Source: Sphingomonas sanguinis (lineage in GTDB: Bacteria > Pseudomonadota > Alphaproteobacteria > Sphingomonadales > Sphingomonadaceae). From it: a stretch of 64,000 nucleotides of DNA. The translations under genes and the position numbers were made by a program. The notes under the pieces are model-generated. The model did not search any database. It saw nothing but the letters and a program-made list of their open reading frames with translations, and was not told the origin of the DNA. Location of the stretch: contig NZ_LDTE01000007.1 in NCBI RefSeq assembly GCF_001476905.1, forward strand, positions 1 to 64,000. The letters run 5' to 3'. Shown in pieces: positions 1 through 8,089 of this stretch (its first letter is position 1; each line of letters begins with the position of its first letter).

Positions 1-56
1 CCGCGCTCATCGATATCGACACGCGGAAGGTCGTCGGCAGCGTCAGATGGGGATAA
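1..56 (+). CDS. C-terminal end of a truncated protein, possibly a beta-propeller repeat protein
   Basis: The reading frame beginning at base 3 gives 17 residues (ALIDIDTRKVVGSVRWG) and stops with TAA at 54-56. The DIDTRKVVGSV stretch resembles one strand pair of a YVTN/NHL-type beta-propeller repeat, in which 'D..T.KVV..I' is common. The gene runs off the left edge and converges on the RND pump gene, whose stop is 23 bases away. With so few residues the family is a guess; another soluble or periplasmic protein is possible. Confidence 0.4.
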   Translation, partial: ALIDIDTRKVVGSVRWG

Positions 57-78
57 GAGACAGGGCAGGGGGGCTGCG

Positions 79-3000
79 TCATGCATGGATCGCATCTCCG
101 ATCGGGAGGTCATGGGATGGGGGTTGGGCAGCGGGTGCCGAGGATTTGCGGTGCGCGATGGCGAAGACGACGGGCACGAAGACCAGCGTCGCGATCGTCG
201 CGCAGATCAGTCCGCCGATCACCGCACGGCCCAGCGGCGCATTCTGTTCGCCGCCCTCGCCGAACGCGAGCGCCATCGGGGCCATGCCGATGATCATCGA
301 CAGCGCGGTCATCAGGACCGGGCGGAAACGGGTGGCTCCGGCCTCCATCGCGGCCTGCACCGCATTGCCGCACGCCGCCAGCCGCTCGCGGGCGAAGCTG
401 ACCACCAGCACGCTGTTCGCCGTCGCCACGCCCATGCACATGATCGCGCCGGTCAGGGCCGGAACGCTGAGCGGCGTGTGCGTCGCGAACAGCATCCACA
501 CGATCCCGGCCAGCGCGGCGGGCAGCGCGCTGACGATCACCAGCGGATCGACCCAGCTCTGGAAATTGACGACGATCAGCAGGTAGATCAGCACGATGGC
601 CCCGGCCAGACCCAGGATCAAGCCGACAAAGGCGGTGTTCATGGTTTCCACTTGTCCGCGCATGGCGACGGACGATCCCTTGGGCAGCTGGCCCTTGGTC
701 TGGTCGATGACCTTGCGGATGTCGGCGGCAACGGCCCCCAAGTCGCGGCCCTGGGTGGTGGCGAACACGTCGAACACCGGCTGGACGGCATAGTGCGACA
801 CCAGCGCGGGGCTGGGTTCGCGATGGAGCGTGCCCAGCGCACCCAGGATCTGGAAGCTGCCCGGCGTCGTACCGGTGATCGGCAGGTTGTCGAGCTGCTC
901 GACCGTGCTCGCGCGATATTGCGGGGCCTGCACGACGATCGGGTAGGACACCCCGTTCTTGGGGTTCAGCCAGAAGGTCGGTGCGACCTGGAAGCTGCCC
1001 GACAGATTGACCGCCAAGCTGCGCGTCACGTCGTTCTCGGTGATGCCGACCCGGCTCGCCTGGTCGCGATCGATATCGACGGCATATTCGGGATAGTTGG
1101 ATGCCTGTTGCAGCCGGACGTCGGCCAGTCCGGGAATGCGCGATAGCTTGGCCACCAGCATCCGGGCATAGGCCTCGCCGCCCTTGGTATCGGCGCCTGC
1201 GACCTGCACGTCGATGGGGGCGGGAGCCCCGAAGTTCAGGATCTGGCTGACGATATCGGCGGGCAGGAAGGCGAAGGACGATCCGGGGAAGGCCGCGGGC
1301 AGCGTCTCGCGCAAGGATTTGACGAAGCCCTGGGTCGGCGCATGGCCTTCCTTCAGCGTGACGAGGATGTCGCCGTCCTGCGGGCCGACGCCGCCGGTGT
1401 TGGAATAGGCGCGGTTGATGCCGCTGACCGGCAGGCCGATATTGTCGACGATGGTGTCCAGCTGGTCGGGCGGGATCACGCTGCGGATGCGATCCTCGAT
1501 ATGGTCGAACAGCGCGGCGGTCTCCTCGATCCGGGTGCCGACTGGCGCGCGGACGTGCAGGCTGATCTGGCCGGAATCGACCGTCGGGAAGAAGGTGCGG
1601 CCAAGCAGCGGCACCAGCGCGAACGACACGAGGACGACGCCCGTGAAGCCGATGACGAAGGCCCTGCGGCGGCCCAGCGCGGCGGCGAGGATGGTGAGGT
1701 AATAGCTGCGCACCCGCTCGAACCGCATCTCGAAGCCATGCTGGAACCGGCGCAGCGGATTGCGCGTGTCGGGGCGGCCAGCCTGGGCGTCATGCGTCAT
1801 CATGACTTCGGCCGTGTGTTCGGTCGCATGATCGCGCAGCAGGTAATTGCCCATCGTCGGCACCAGCGTGCGCGACAGGACGAACGAGGCGATCATCGCG
1901 AAGACGACCGCCAGCGCCATCGGCGCGAACAGGAAGCCCGCCACACCCGGCAGGAAGAACATCGGCAGGAAGGCGATGCAGATGCACAGCAGCGAGACGA
2001 AGGCGGGGCCGACGATCTGCCTCGCGCCGTCCAGGATCGCGTCGCGCACCGGCTTACCCTGTTCCAGGTGCCAGTTGATATTCTCGATCGTCACCGTCGC
2101 ATCGTCGACCAGGATGCCGACCGCCAGCGCCAGGCCACCCAGCGTCATGATGTTCAGCGTCTGCCCGGCGAGCGCCAGCCCGGCGATGGCGGCCAGGATC
2201 GCCAACGGGATCGACGCGGCGATGATGATGGTCGAGCGCCAAGAGCCCAGGAACAGCAGGATCATCAGGCTGGTCAGCACCGCCGCGATCGCCCCTTCGC
2301 GCATCACGCCGGACACGGCCGCCTTCACGAAGACCGACTGGTCGGACAGCAGCTTGACCGAGAGGCCCGGGGGCAGCGTGGCCGCAAGCTTGGGCATCAG
2401 CGCCTTGACCTGATCGACGATCGCGATGGTCGAGGCCGAACCGCTCTTCAGCACGGTCATCAGGACGGATCGCGCGCCGTCGACGCGCACTTCGTTGCGT
2501 TGCGGCGGTGATCCGTCGCGGACATGGGCGACGTCGCGCATCAGTACGGTCGCGCCGTCCACCGTCTTGATCGGCAAGGCGTTCAGGTCGTCGATCGCAT
2601 CGGGGCTGTTGTTCAGGCGCAGATTATATTCGTACTGGCCGATCTTGGCGGTGCCAGCGGGGATGATCTGGTTCTGCTGGGCCAGCGCATTGGCGACGTC
2701 GGTGGCCGACAGGCGATGCGCCTGTAGCGCGGCGGGATCGAGGTCGATCTGGATCTGGCGTTCCTTGCCGCCATAAGGCGACGGGATCGCGGCACCCTGC
2801 ACCGAGGCCAGCGCCGGGCGGATCATGTTCTGGCCCAGGTCGTAGATCTTCTGTTCGGACAGGCCCTTGCCCGACAAGGCAAGCTGCAGGATCGGCACGG
2901 TCGAGGCGTTGTAGTTCAGGATCAGCGGCGGGGTGATGCCGGGCGGCATCTGCTTCAGCACCGTCTGCGACGCCGCCGTCACCTGGGCGGTGGCGGTGCG

Positions 3001-3315
3001 GACGTCGACGCCGGGGCGGAAGAAGATCTTCACGATGCCGACGCCCGACAGCGACTGGCTCTCGATATGATCGATATCGTTGACGGTCGCCGACAGAGAG
3101 CGCTCGTAATAATACACGACGCGCCCCGACATGTCGCGCGGCGGCAGGCCGCGATAGCTCCAGACCGCGGCGATCACCGGGATACGGATATCGGGAAAGA
3201 TGTCGGTCGGCGTCTCGACCGCCGCGATGCCGCCGCCCAGCACGATCAGGATCGCAAGGACGACGAAGGTATAGGGTTTGGCGAGGGCGAGCTTGACGAG
3301 CTGAAGCATGGGCAT
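79..3315 (-). CDS. RND efflux transporter, inner-membrane pump subunit (HAE1/AcrB type)
   Basis: Proton-driven efflux pump of about 1,078 residues, the usual length for AcrB/MdtB relatives, acting in the inner membrane with a periplasmic adaptor and an outer-membrane channel. The N-terminus (ALAKPYTFVVLAILIVLGGG) is the first membrane helix and is followed by the periplasmic porter domain. The TM4 motif LAVGILVDDATVTIENI carries the paired Asp of the proton relay, and a second helix bundle lies near the C-terminus. I chose the ATG at 3315 (another at 3309) because the open frame further upstream is Arg-rich, not membrane-like, and would run through the operator-like motif at 3417-3443. No strong Shine-Dalgarno sequence is visible. 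It follows the RR-HK pair in the same direction and is probably controlled by it. Adaptor and channel genes are not visible; no adaptor lies upstream as is usual. Confidence 0.9.
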   Translation of the reverse strand: MPMLQLVKLALAKPYTFVVLAILIVLGGGIAAVETPTDIFPDIRIPVIAAVWSYRGLPPRDMSGRVVYYYERSLSATVNDIDHIESQSLSGVGIVKIFFRPGVDVRTATAQVTAASQTVLKQMPPGITPPLILNYNASTVPILQLALSGKGLSEQKIYDLGQNMIRPALASVQGAAIPSPYGGKERQIQIDLDPAALQAHRLSATDVANALAQQNQIIPAGTAKIGQYEYNLRLNNSPDAIDDLNALPIKTVDGATVLMRDVAHVRDGSPPQRNEVRVDGARSVLMTVLKSGSASTIAIVDQVKALMPKLAATLPPGLSVKLLSDQSVFVKAAVSGVMREGAIAAVLTSLMILLFLGSWRSTIIIAASIPLAILAAIAGLALAGQTLNIMTLGGLALAVGILVDDATVTIENINWHLEQGKPVRDAILDGARQIVGPAFVSLLCICIAFLPMFFLPGVAGFLFAPMALAVVFAMIASFVLSRTLVPTMGNYLLRDHATEHTAEVMMTHDAQAGRPDTRNPLRRFQHGFEMRFERVRSYYLTILAAALGRRRAFVIGFTGVVLVSFALVPLLGRTFFPTVDSGQISLHVRAPVGTRIEETAALFDHIEDRIRSVIPPDQLDTIVDNIGLPVSGINRAYSNTGGVGPQDGDILVTLKEGHAPTQGFVKSLRETLPAAFPGSSFAFLPADIVSQILNFGAPAPIDVQVAGADTKGGEAYARMLVAKLSRIPGLADVRLQQASNYPEYAVDIDRDQASRVGITENDVTRSLAVNLSGSFQVAPTFWLNPKNGVSYPIVVQAPQYRASTVEQLDNLPITGTTPGSFQILGALGTLHREPSPALVSHYAVQPVFDVFATTQGRDLGAVAADIRKVIDQTKGQLPKGSSVAMRGQVETMNTAFVGLILGLAGAIVLIYLLIVVNFQSWVDPLVIVSALPAALAGIVWMLFATHTPLSVPALTGAIMCMGVATANSVLVVSFARERLAACGNAVQAAMEAGATRFRPVLMTALSMIIGMAPMALAFGEGGEQNAPLGRAVIGGLICATIATLVFVPVVFAIAHRKSSAPAAQPPSHDLPIGDAIHA

Positions 3316-3416
3316 CCCGGTGTCGGACACGAATGGTGCCGACGGCGCGCGGGTAAGGGGGGAGGGGACCACGCGCCGCCGTCGACCCGCATCCCTTCGC
3401 GCTGCGGGTGCGAAAT

Positions 3417-3443
3417 GGCGACTTAAATGAATTTCACCTCGGG
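3417..3443 (-). promoter_or_regulatory. Operator-like motif, copy A, upstream of the RND pump gene
   Basis: Read on the minus strand this is CCCGAGG followed directly by TGAAATTCATTTAA and GTCGCC. It lies between the kinase stop (3468) and the pump start (3315). The same blocks recur in inverted orientation at 5521-5552. The core contains the palindrome TGAAATTCA. It is probably a binding site for the response regulator encoded at 4819-5493. Confidence 0.55.
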
Positions 3444-3467
3444 CGGCCGTCACGGCCGGGCATGGCG

Positions 3468-4829
3468 CTACTGGCTAGAGGTGCGCCCCATCGCGATCCG
3501 TGCGGCAAGACCGGGCCCTGCATCACCCAGCCGCAGCGTAAAGCCGTGCAGGTGCAGAATGGCGACGACGACGCTCAGACCCAGGCCGCTGCCGGGCAGT
3601 CCTTGTGCGTCGGCCCCGCGGTGGAAGCGGCGCAGCACCGCCTCTCGCTGGTCGGGCGCGATGCCGGGCCCGTCGTCGCGGACCTCGATCGCAGGTGCGC
3701 CCCCGTCCTCGAACACCGCCACTCGGACCGTGCCGCCCGGCGGCGTGAATTTGATCGCATTGTCGACCAGATTGCTCAGCGCCTCGAACAACAGCTTTTC
3801 GTCGCCCTCGATACGGAGCGGCTGGCTGGTGGCGACGAGCGCGATGTCGCGGTCCTCGGCCAGCGGTTCGTACAGGTCGCACACCCGCTGGGCGAGCAGC
3901 ACGAGGTCGACCGTTTGGAAGCCCGCCCGTCGCTGGCTCGCCTCCAGTTCGGAGATGCGCAGCAGCGCGGCAAAGCGTTCGAGCACGAGGTCGAGGTCGG
4001 CGGCGGCGCGGTCCAGCCCGGCGGCGACGGCCTGCGGATCGCCCGCCTCTCGGCGAAGACCGTGCAGCGTCGTACGCACGCGGGTGAGCGGTGTGCGCAG
4101 GTCGTGCGCGATCGCGTCGGTCACGCCCTTTACCTGGGCGACGACACGGCCGATCTCCTCGACGGTGGCGTTCATGGTCGCTGCGAACTGGTCGAGTTCG
4201 TCATGCCGCCCGGCGATGGGCATCCGCACCGCGAAATTGCCGGTTGCGATCTCGCGGCTGGCGCTTTGCAGCGCACGAACGCGGCGGAGCGGGGCGCGGC
4301 CGAAGGGGATCGCGACGGCGGCGATGCACAACAGGGTCAGCAGGCCACTGACGACCAGCGTCTCGAACAGTGTGTGTCGTAGGTCGCGCAGCAGCGTGAT
4401 GTCTCGCCCGACAACCAATGTCTCACCCCGGCGGGTACGGATCGCCAGCAGGCGCAAGGGGCCGTGCTCGCGGGTCGCCTCGACATCGGTCACCCGGCTG
4501 ACCGGCGGCGTGCGGCCGTCGTGAAGGTTGCCGATCACGACGCTGCCGTCCTGTGCGACCAGCGCGAGATAGTTGAACCCGCTCTGGTCGCGGTTCAACT
4601 CGGCCTGGATGCGGTCGGGCAGGTCCTCGGCAGGAACCGTCACCAGGCGACGGGCGGCGGCGTGCAGGATATGGTCGCTGCGCGCCGTCATGTCGCGCGC
4701 CAGTACGATATAGACGACACCGAGCATCACGATCAGCCCGGTGACGAACACCCCGCCCAGCGCGATCGACAGGCGAAAGGTGCTGATCCCGACGATCTCG
4801 CGCAGCCGCAGCCGCGTCTCACCCCGCAT
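3468..4829 (-). CDS. Membrane sensor histidine kinase of a two-component system
   Basis: 453 residues with the usual order: TM1 about 20-43, a periplasmic sensor loop to about 155, TM2 about 156-175, HAMP about 177-230, HisKA with the H-box AIAHDLRTPLTR (phospho-accepting H242), and HATPase_c. The ATPase domain has the N-box ALSNLVDNAIKFT, G1 DDGPGIA and G2 GSGLGLSVV. It autophosphorylates and passes phosphate to the regulator encoded just upstream, whose stop it overlaps by 11 bp, so the two are translated together. The signal is unknown; the pump gene downstream suggests a toxic metal or small-molecule stress. All catalytic boxes are intact. Confidence 0.93.
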   Translation of the reverse strand: MRGETRLRLREIVGISTFRLSIALGGVFVTGLIVMLGVVYIVLARDMTARSDHILHAAARRLVTVPAEDLPDRIQAELNRDQSGFNYLALVAQDGSVVIGNLHDGRTPPVSRVTDVEATREHGPLRLLAIRTRRGETLVVGRDITLLRDLRHTLFETLVVSGLLTLLCIAAVAIPFGRAPLRRVRALQSASREIATGNFAVRMPIAGRHDELDQFAATMNATVEEIGRVVAQVKGVTDAIAHDLRTPLTRVRTTLHGLRREAGDPQAVAAGLDRAAADLDLVLERFAALLRISELEASQRRAGFQTVDLVLLAQRVCDLYEPLAEDRDIALVATSQPLRIEGDEKLLFEALSNLVDNAIKFTPPGGTVRVAVFEDGGAPAIEVRDDGPGIAPDQREAVLRRFHRGADAQGLPGSGLGLSVVVAILHLHGFTLRLGDAGPGLAARIAMGRTSSQ

Positions 4830-5493
4830 CGAACAGATATCCCTCGCCCTTGACCGTCTGGATCGGCGAGGGGCGGTCGGGCCGGTCGATCTTCTTGCGC
4901 AGCCGGGCGATGTGCACGCTGATCAGGTTCGCGCCCGGATCGAAATAATAACCCCAGACCTGCTCGAAGATGATCCGCCGCGTCACCACTTCGCCGCGAT
5001 TTCGCATAAGGAACTCCAGCAGGCGGAACTCCATGTGCAGCAGGCGTACCGGATCGCCATCGACCCGCACCGTGCGGCGGACGAGATCCAGCTCGATGCC
5101 GCCGCCGCGCAGGATGACGGCCTCGGCCTGTTCGCGCCGCCGCAGCATCACCTCGACCCGCATCGCCATCTCCGCAAGGTCGAACGGCTTGGTCAGATAA
5201 TCGTCGCCGCCCGCGCGCAGGCCCGCGATACGCTCGTCCACATCGCTCAAGGCGCTGAGCATCAGCACGGGGATCGCGATATGCCGTTCGCGCAGCCGCG
5301 CGACGACGGACAAGCCGTCGCAGCCGGGCAGCATCCGGTCGAGCGTGATCGCGTCGAAGCCGTCCTGCGTCGCCATCTGCAACCCGGCTTCGCCATCGGC
5401 GGCGTGGGCCACGTCATGGCCCTGACGTTGCAGCTCCGCGACGATCGCGCCTGCGGTCGCCTCGTCATCCTCGATCACCAATATCCGCGCCAT
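4819..5493 (-). CDS. OmpR-family response regulator
   Basis: 224 residues: receiver domain 1-115 with acidic pair E8/D9/D10, phospho-acceptor D52 in ITLDRMLPG and the conserved Lys in LTKPFDL, then a winged-helix DNA-binding domain ending in VKGEGYLFD. It is the partner of the downstream kinase. It starts about 28 bases from a copy of the motif shared with the RND promoter, which suggests it controls its own promoter and the pump. The exact subfamily (QseB- or CopR-like) cannot be fixed from the sequence alone. Confidence 0.94.
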   Translation of the reverse strand: MARILVIEDDEATAGAIVAELQRQGHDVAHAADGEAGLQMATQDGFDAITLDRMLPGCDGLSVVARLRERHIAIPVLMLSALSDVDERIAGLRAGGDDYLTKPFDLAEMAMRVEVMLRRREQAEAVILRGGGIELDLVRRTVRVDGDPVRLLHMEFRLLEFLMRNRGEVVTRRIIFEQVWGYYFDPGANLISVHIARLRKKIDRPDRPSPIQTVKGEGYLFDAG

Positions 5494-5520
5494 ATCGCCC
5501 TTCGCATTCCACCTGGCGGG

Positions 5521-5552
5521 CCCGAGGCAAAGTGAAATTCATTTAACTCGCC
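5521..5552 (+). promoter_or_regulatory. Operator-like motif, copy B, upstream of the response regulator
   Basis: Reads CCCGAGG, a 5-base insert (CAAAG), then TGAAATTCATTTAA and CTCGCC. Apart from the insert and one base it is identical to the reverse complement of 3417-3443. The two copies bracket the RR-HK pair as an inverted repeat about 2.1 kb apart. It lies in the promoter region of the minus-strand response-regulator gene. Confidence 0.55.
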
Positions 5553-5604
5553 TGCCATCTCGACCCGGCGCAGGAGAGCCCCATCATTTCTGGGTTCACC
5601 TGCC

Positions 5605-5853
5605 ATGATCCTTCCCGCCTATCCTGTCCTGTTCGCGCTGGCGGCGATATCGCCGATGGGGCCGCACGATCATCCCGTAGCGATAGCGGCCGGCGACGAT
5701 CCCTGTCCGCTCTCCGCCGCGCCGATGAGCGATGCGACGCCCTGCTACGAACCGCCAGCGCATCCCCGATTGCGGCACCATCATGCCCATAAGGATTTCC
5801 ATGATCGCGCGGGGCAAGGCTTGCGGGGTTCGACCGCGCATCACGACGTCTGA
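5605..5853 (+). CDS. Possible small exported His-rich protein
   Basis: 82-codon ORF between the two-component genes and the TonB receptor. The first residues (MILPAYPVLFALAAISP) could be a short signal or anchor segment. The rest is rich in His (LRHHHAHKDFHDRAG, STAHHDV) and includes two Cys, which could bind metal. Third codon positions are G/C-rich like the genome, but no good Shine-Dalgarno sequence precedes the ATG and I do not recognise a family. It could be a chance ORF. Confidence 0.3.
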   Translation: MILPAYPVLFALAAISPMGPHDHPVAIAAGDDPCPLSAAPMSDATPCYEPPAHPRLRHHHAHKDFHDRAGQGLRGSTAHHDV

Positions 5854-5942
5854 GGGGGCTTGGTTCTCAAGGCCTCGCCCATCTCTGCAGACCATCTGCC
5901 AGTGCCCGCGACAAGCCCGCCCGACGCCTCTTCGATAGCTAT

Positions 5943-5957
5943 TGCATGTCATTCTCA
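5943..5957. promoter_or_regulatory. Fur-box-like sequence upstream of the TonB receptor
   Basis: TGCATGTCATTCTCA has a near-perfect right half (ATTCTCA) of the 7-1-7 Fur pattern and a poorer left half. It lies about 36 bases before the chosen start at 5993. This fits iron-repressed expression of a siderophore receptor. Inferred from pattern only. Confidence 0.45.
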
Positions 5958-5992
5958 TGAGTGGCATGAGCCCCGTCGAAGGGGAAATATGC

Positions 5993-8089
5993 ATGCTTGC
6001 TGTGTCGCAGGCCCGCAGGGCGCGGGTGCTTCTGCTATCGATGGCGCTTGTCTCGACTGCGCCGGTGTTCGCCACGCCTGTCCTGGCGCAGTCCATGGCG
6101 GACACACCAACTAATGAGATCGTTGTCACCGCCGATCGCCGGGACAGTTTCGGCGCGGACTTCGTGCAGGCGGGTACGTTCCGCGATGCGCGGCTGGTCG
6201 ATACGCCGCTGACCGTCGCGATCATGACGCGCTCGCTGCTCGACGCGCAGCAGGCGCGATCGATCAACGATGCGGTGCGCAACACCGCCGGGGTCGGCCA
6301 GGCGCAGATCAACACCAGCATCTACAGCAATCTCGCGGTGCGCGGGATCACGCTCAACAACTTCACCAATGTCCGCTGGAACGGCGTGCTGCCGGTGGTG
6401 AACCTGATCGAGCAGCCGATCGAAAGCCTCGACCGGATCGAGGTGCTGAAGGGTGCCGCGGGTCTCTATTACGGCTTTGCCACGCCGTCGGGCATCGTCA
6501 ATCTGGTCACCGAGCGCCCCGCCGCGCAGCCGGTGACGCGTGTCGAGTTGCAGGGCGACATCAACGGCTCGCTCGGAGTCCATGCCGATGTCAGCCGCCG
6601 TTTTGGCACGGCCGGGCTGCGCCTCAACGCGGGGACCGGTATCCTGCAAACCGGTGTGCGGCGGACCGATGGCGTGCGCGCCTTCGTCAGTGCGGCGTTC
6701 GACTGGAAGCCCGCCGACAATGTCCAGGTGCTGCTCGACGGCGAGTATATCTATAAATCGATCACCGAGCCGACCGAGTTCAGCCTGACCGCCGTCAACG
6801 GCACGATCACGCTGCCGCCGCTGCCCTCTCCGCGCCAGAATCTGGGGGCGGACTGGATGCAGGCGCGGGGCAAGGAAACGAACCTGCTCGCGCGTGTGAA
6901 TTACGATTTCGCACCCGGCTGGCGCTTTGCGGGTGCGGTGGGGCGCTCCTATCTGACGCGCGACCGGGCCTATTCCTCCTTTGGCCGTTATGATCCGGTC
7001 AGCGGCAACGGCACGCTGACCGTCGCGCAGACGACCGGCAACGACTATACCAACATGGTCTATCGCGGCGACGTGTCGGGCGTGGTCCGCACCGGTCCGA
7101 TCGAGCATAACCTGCTGGTCGGGCTCGCTTTCCAGACCCGCGACGGCAATGTGCCGACCGCCGTGCGGCGGACCTTCGCACAGAACCTCTATGCGCCGGT
7201 CGCGATCCCGTACCAGGCCCCGCCGCCCCGGATCATTCCCAACCCGACCCGGACCGAGGATCTGGGCTTCTACGTGTTCGACCGCGCCGCTCTGGGCGAC
7301 TGGCTGCAGGCGACGATCGGCTGGCGCAAGACCCGCTATACGGATGTCAGCCGGACCAGCTCCTACAAGGTCGAGCCCGACACGCTGTCCTATGGCCTGA
7401 TGGTGAAGCCGGTGCACTGGGCCAGCGTCTATGCCAATTATATCGAGGGTCTGGAGCCGGGCCCCATCGCGCAGCAGATCGCCAACAATGCGGGCGAGAT
7501 CCTGCCCGCCGCGATCAGCCGCCAGAAGGAAGCGGGCGTCAAGCTGGAGCCGATGGCCGGATTGCTGTTGACGGGCACCTGGTTCCACATCGCGCGACCC
7601 TCCGCCTATCTCAACGGCGCCAATGTCTTCGTGCAGGACGGGGAGGCGGTGTACGAAGGCGGTGAGTTCACCGCGGTCGGCGAAGTCGGCCGCAACCTGT
7701 CGATCACGGCGAGCGCCATGACATTGTCGGCGCGGCAGCGGACCGGCGCGGCCAGCGTGGTCGGCAAGCAGATCGAAAATGCCGCCAAATTCTCCGGCTC
7801 GCTCTTCGCCGAGTATCGTTTGCCCCAAGTGCCGGGTCTGAGTGTTTCGGCGGGTATGTTCCGGGTCGGGCGGCGTGCGGTGAACGCGTTCAACCAAGGC
7901 TATGCGCCGGGGTATACGACCTTCGATCTCGGCGGCGCCTATCGCTTCGTCCTGCTGGGCAAGACGGCGACGATCCGCGCCTATGGCGACAATATCACCG
8001 ACCGGCGCTACTGGGCGTCAACCGGATCTAGTTTGTTGGCGCAGGGGCTACCCCGGACGGTGCGGCTGAGCCTGTCGCTCGATCTCTGA
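5993..8089 (+). CDS. TonB-dependent siderophore receptor
   Basis: Outer-membrane gated channel of about 698 residues for ferric siderophore uptake, energised by TonB-ExbBD. The ATG at 5993 is preceded by AAGGGGAA at good spacing and begins a clean signal peptide (ARVLLLSMALVSTAPVFATPVLAQ). A TonB-box-like NEIVVTADRR follows. The plug has the siderophore-receptor signature VDTPLTVAIMTRSLLDAQQA and VLKGAAGLYYGFATPSGIVNLVTERP. The rest is a 22-strand barrel ending RTVRLSLSLDL. Its last 42 bases overlap the convergent monooxygenase gene. A Fur-box-like site lies upstream. The siderophore is unknown. Confidence 0.92.
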   Translation: MLAVSQARRARVLLLSMALVSTAPVFATPVLAQSMADTPTNEIVVTADRRDSFGADFVQAGTFRDARLVDTPLTVAIMTRSLLDAQQARSINDAVRNTAGVGQAQINTSIYSNLAVRGITLNNFTNVRWNGVLPVVNLIEQPIESLDRIEVLKGAAGLYYGFATPSGIVNLVTERPAAQPVTRVELQGDINGSLGVHADVSRRFGTAGLRLNAGTGILQTGVRRTDGVRAFVSAAFDWKPADNVQVLLDGEYIYKSITEPTEFSLTAVNGTITLPPLPSPRQNLGADWMQARGKETNLLARVNYDFAPGWRFAGAVGRSYLTRDRAYSSFGRYDPVSGNGTLTVAQTTGNDYTNMVYRGDVSGVVRTGPIEHNLLVGLAFQTRDGNVPTAVRRTFAQNLYAPVAIPYQAPPPRIIPNPTRTEDLGFYVFDRAALGDWLQATIGWRKTRYTDVSRTSSYKVEPDTLSYGLMVKPVHWASVYANYIEGLEPGPIAQQIANNAGEILPAAISRQKEAGVKLEPMAGLLLTGTWFHIARPSAYLNGANVFVQDGEAVYEGGEFTAVGEVGRNLSITASAMTLSARQRTGAASVVGKQIENAAKFSGSLFAEYRLPQVPGLSVSAGMFRVGRRAVNAFNQGYAPGYTTFDLGGAYRFVLLGKTATIRAYGDNITDRRYWASTGSSLLAQGLPRTVRLSLSLDL

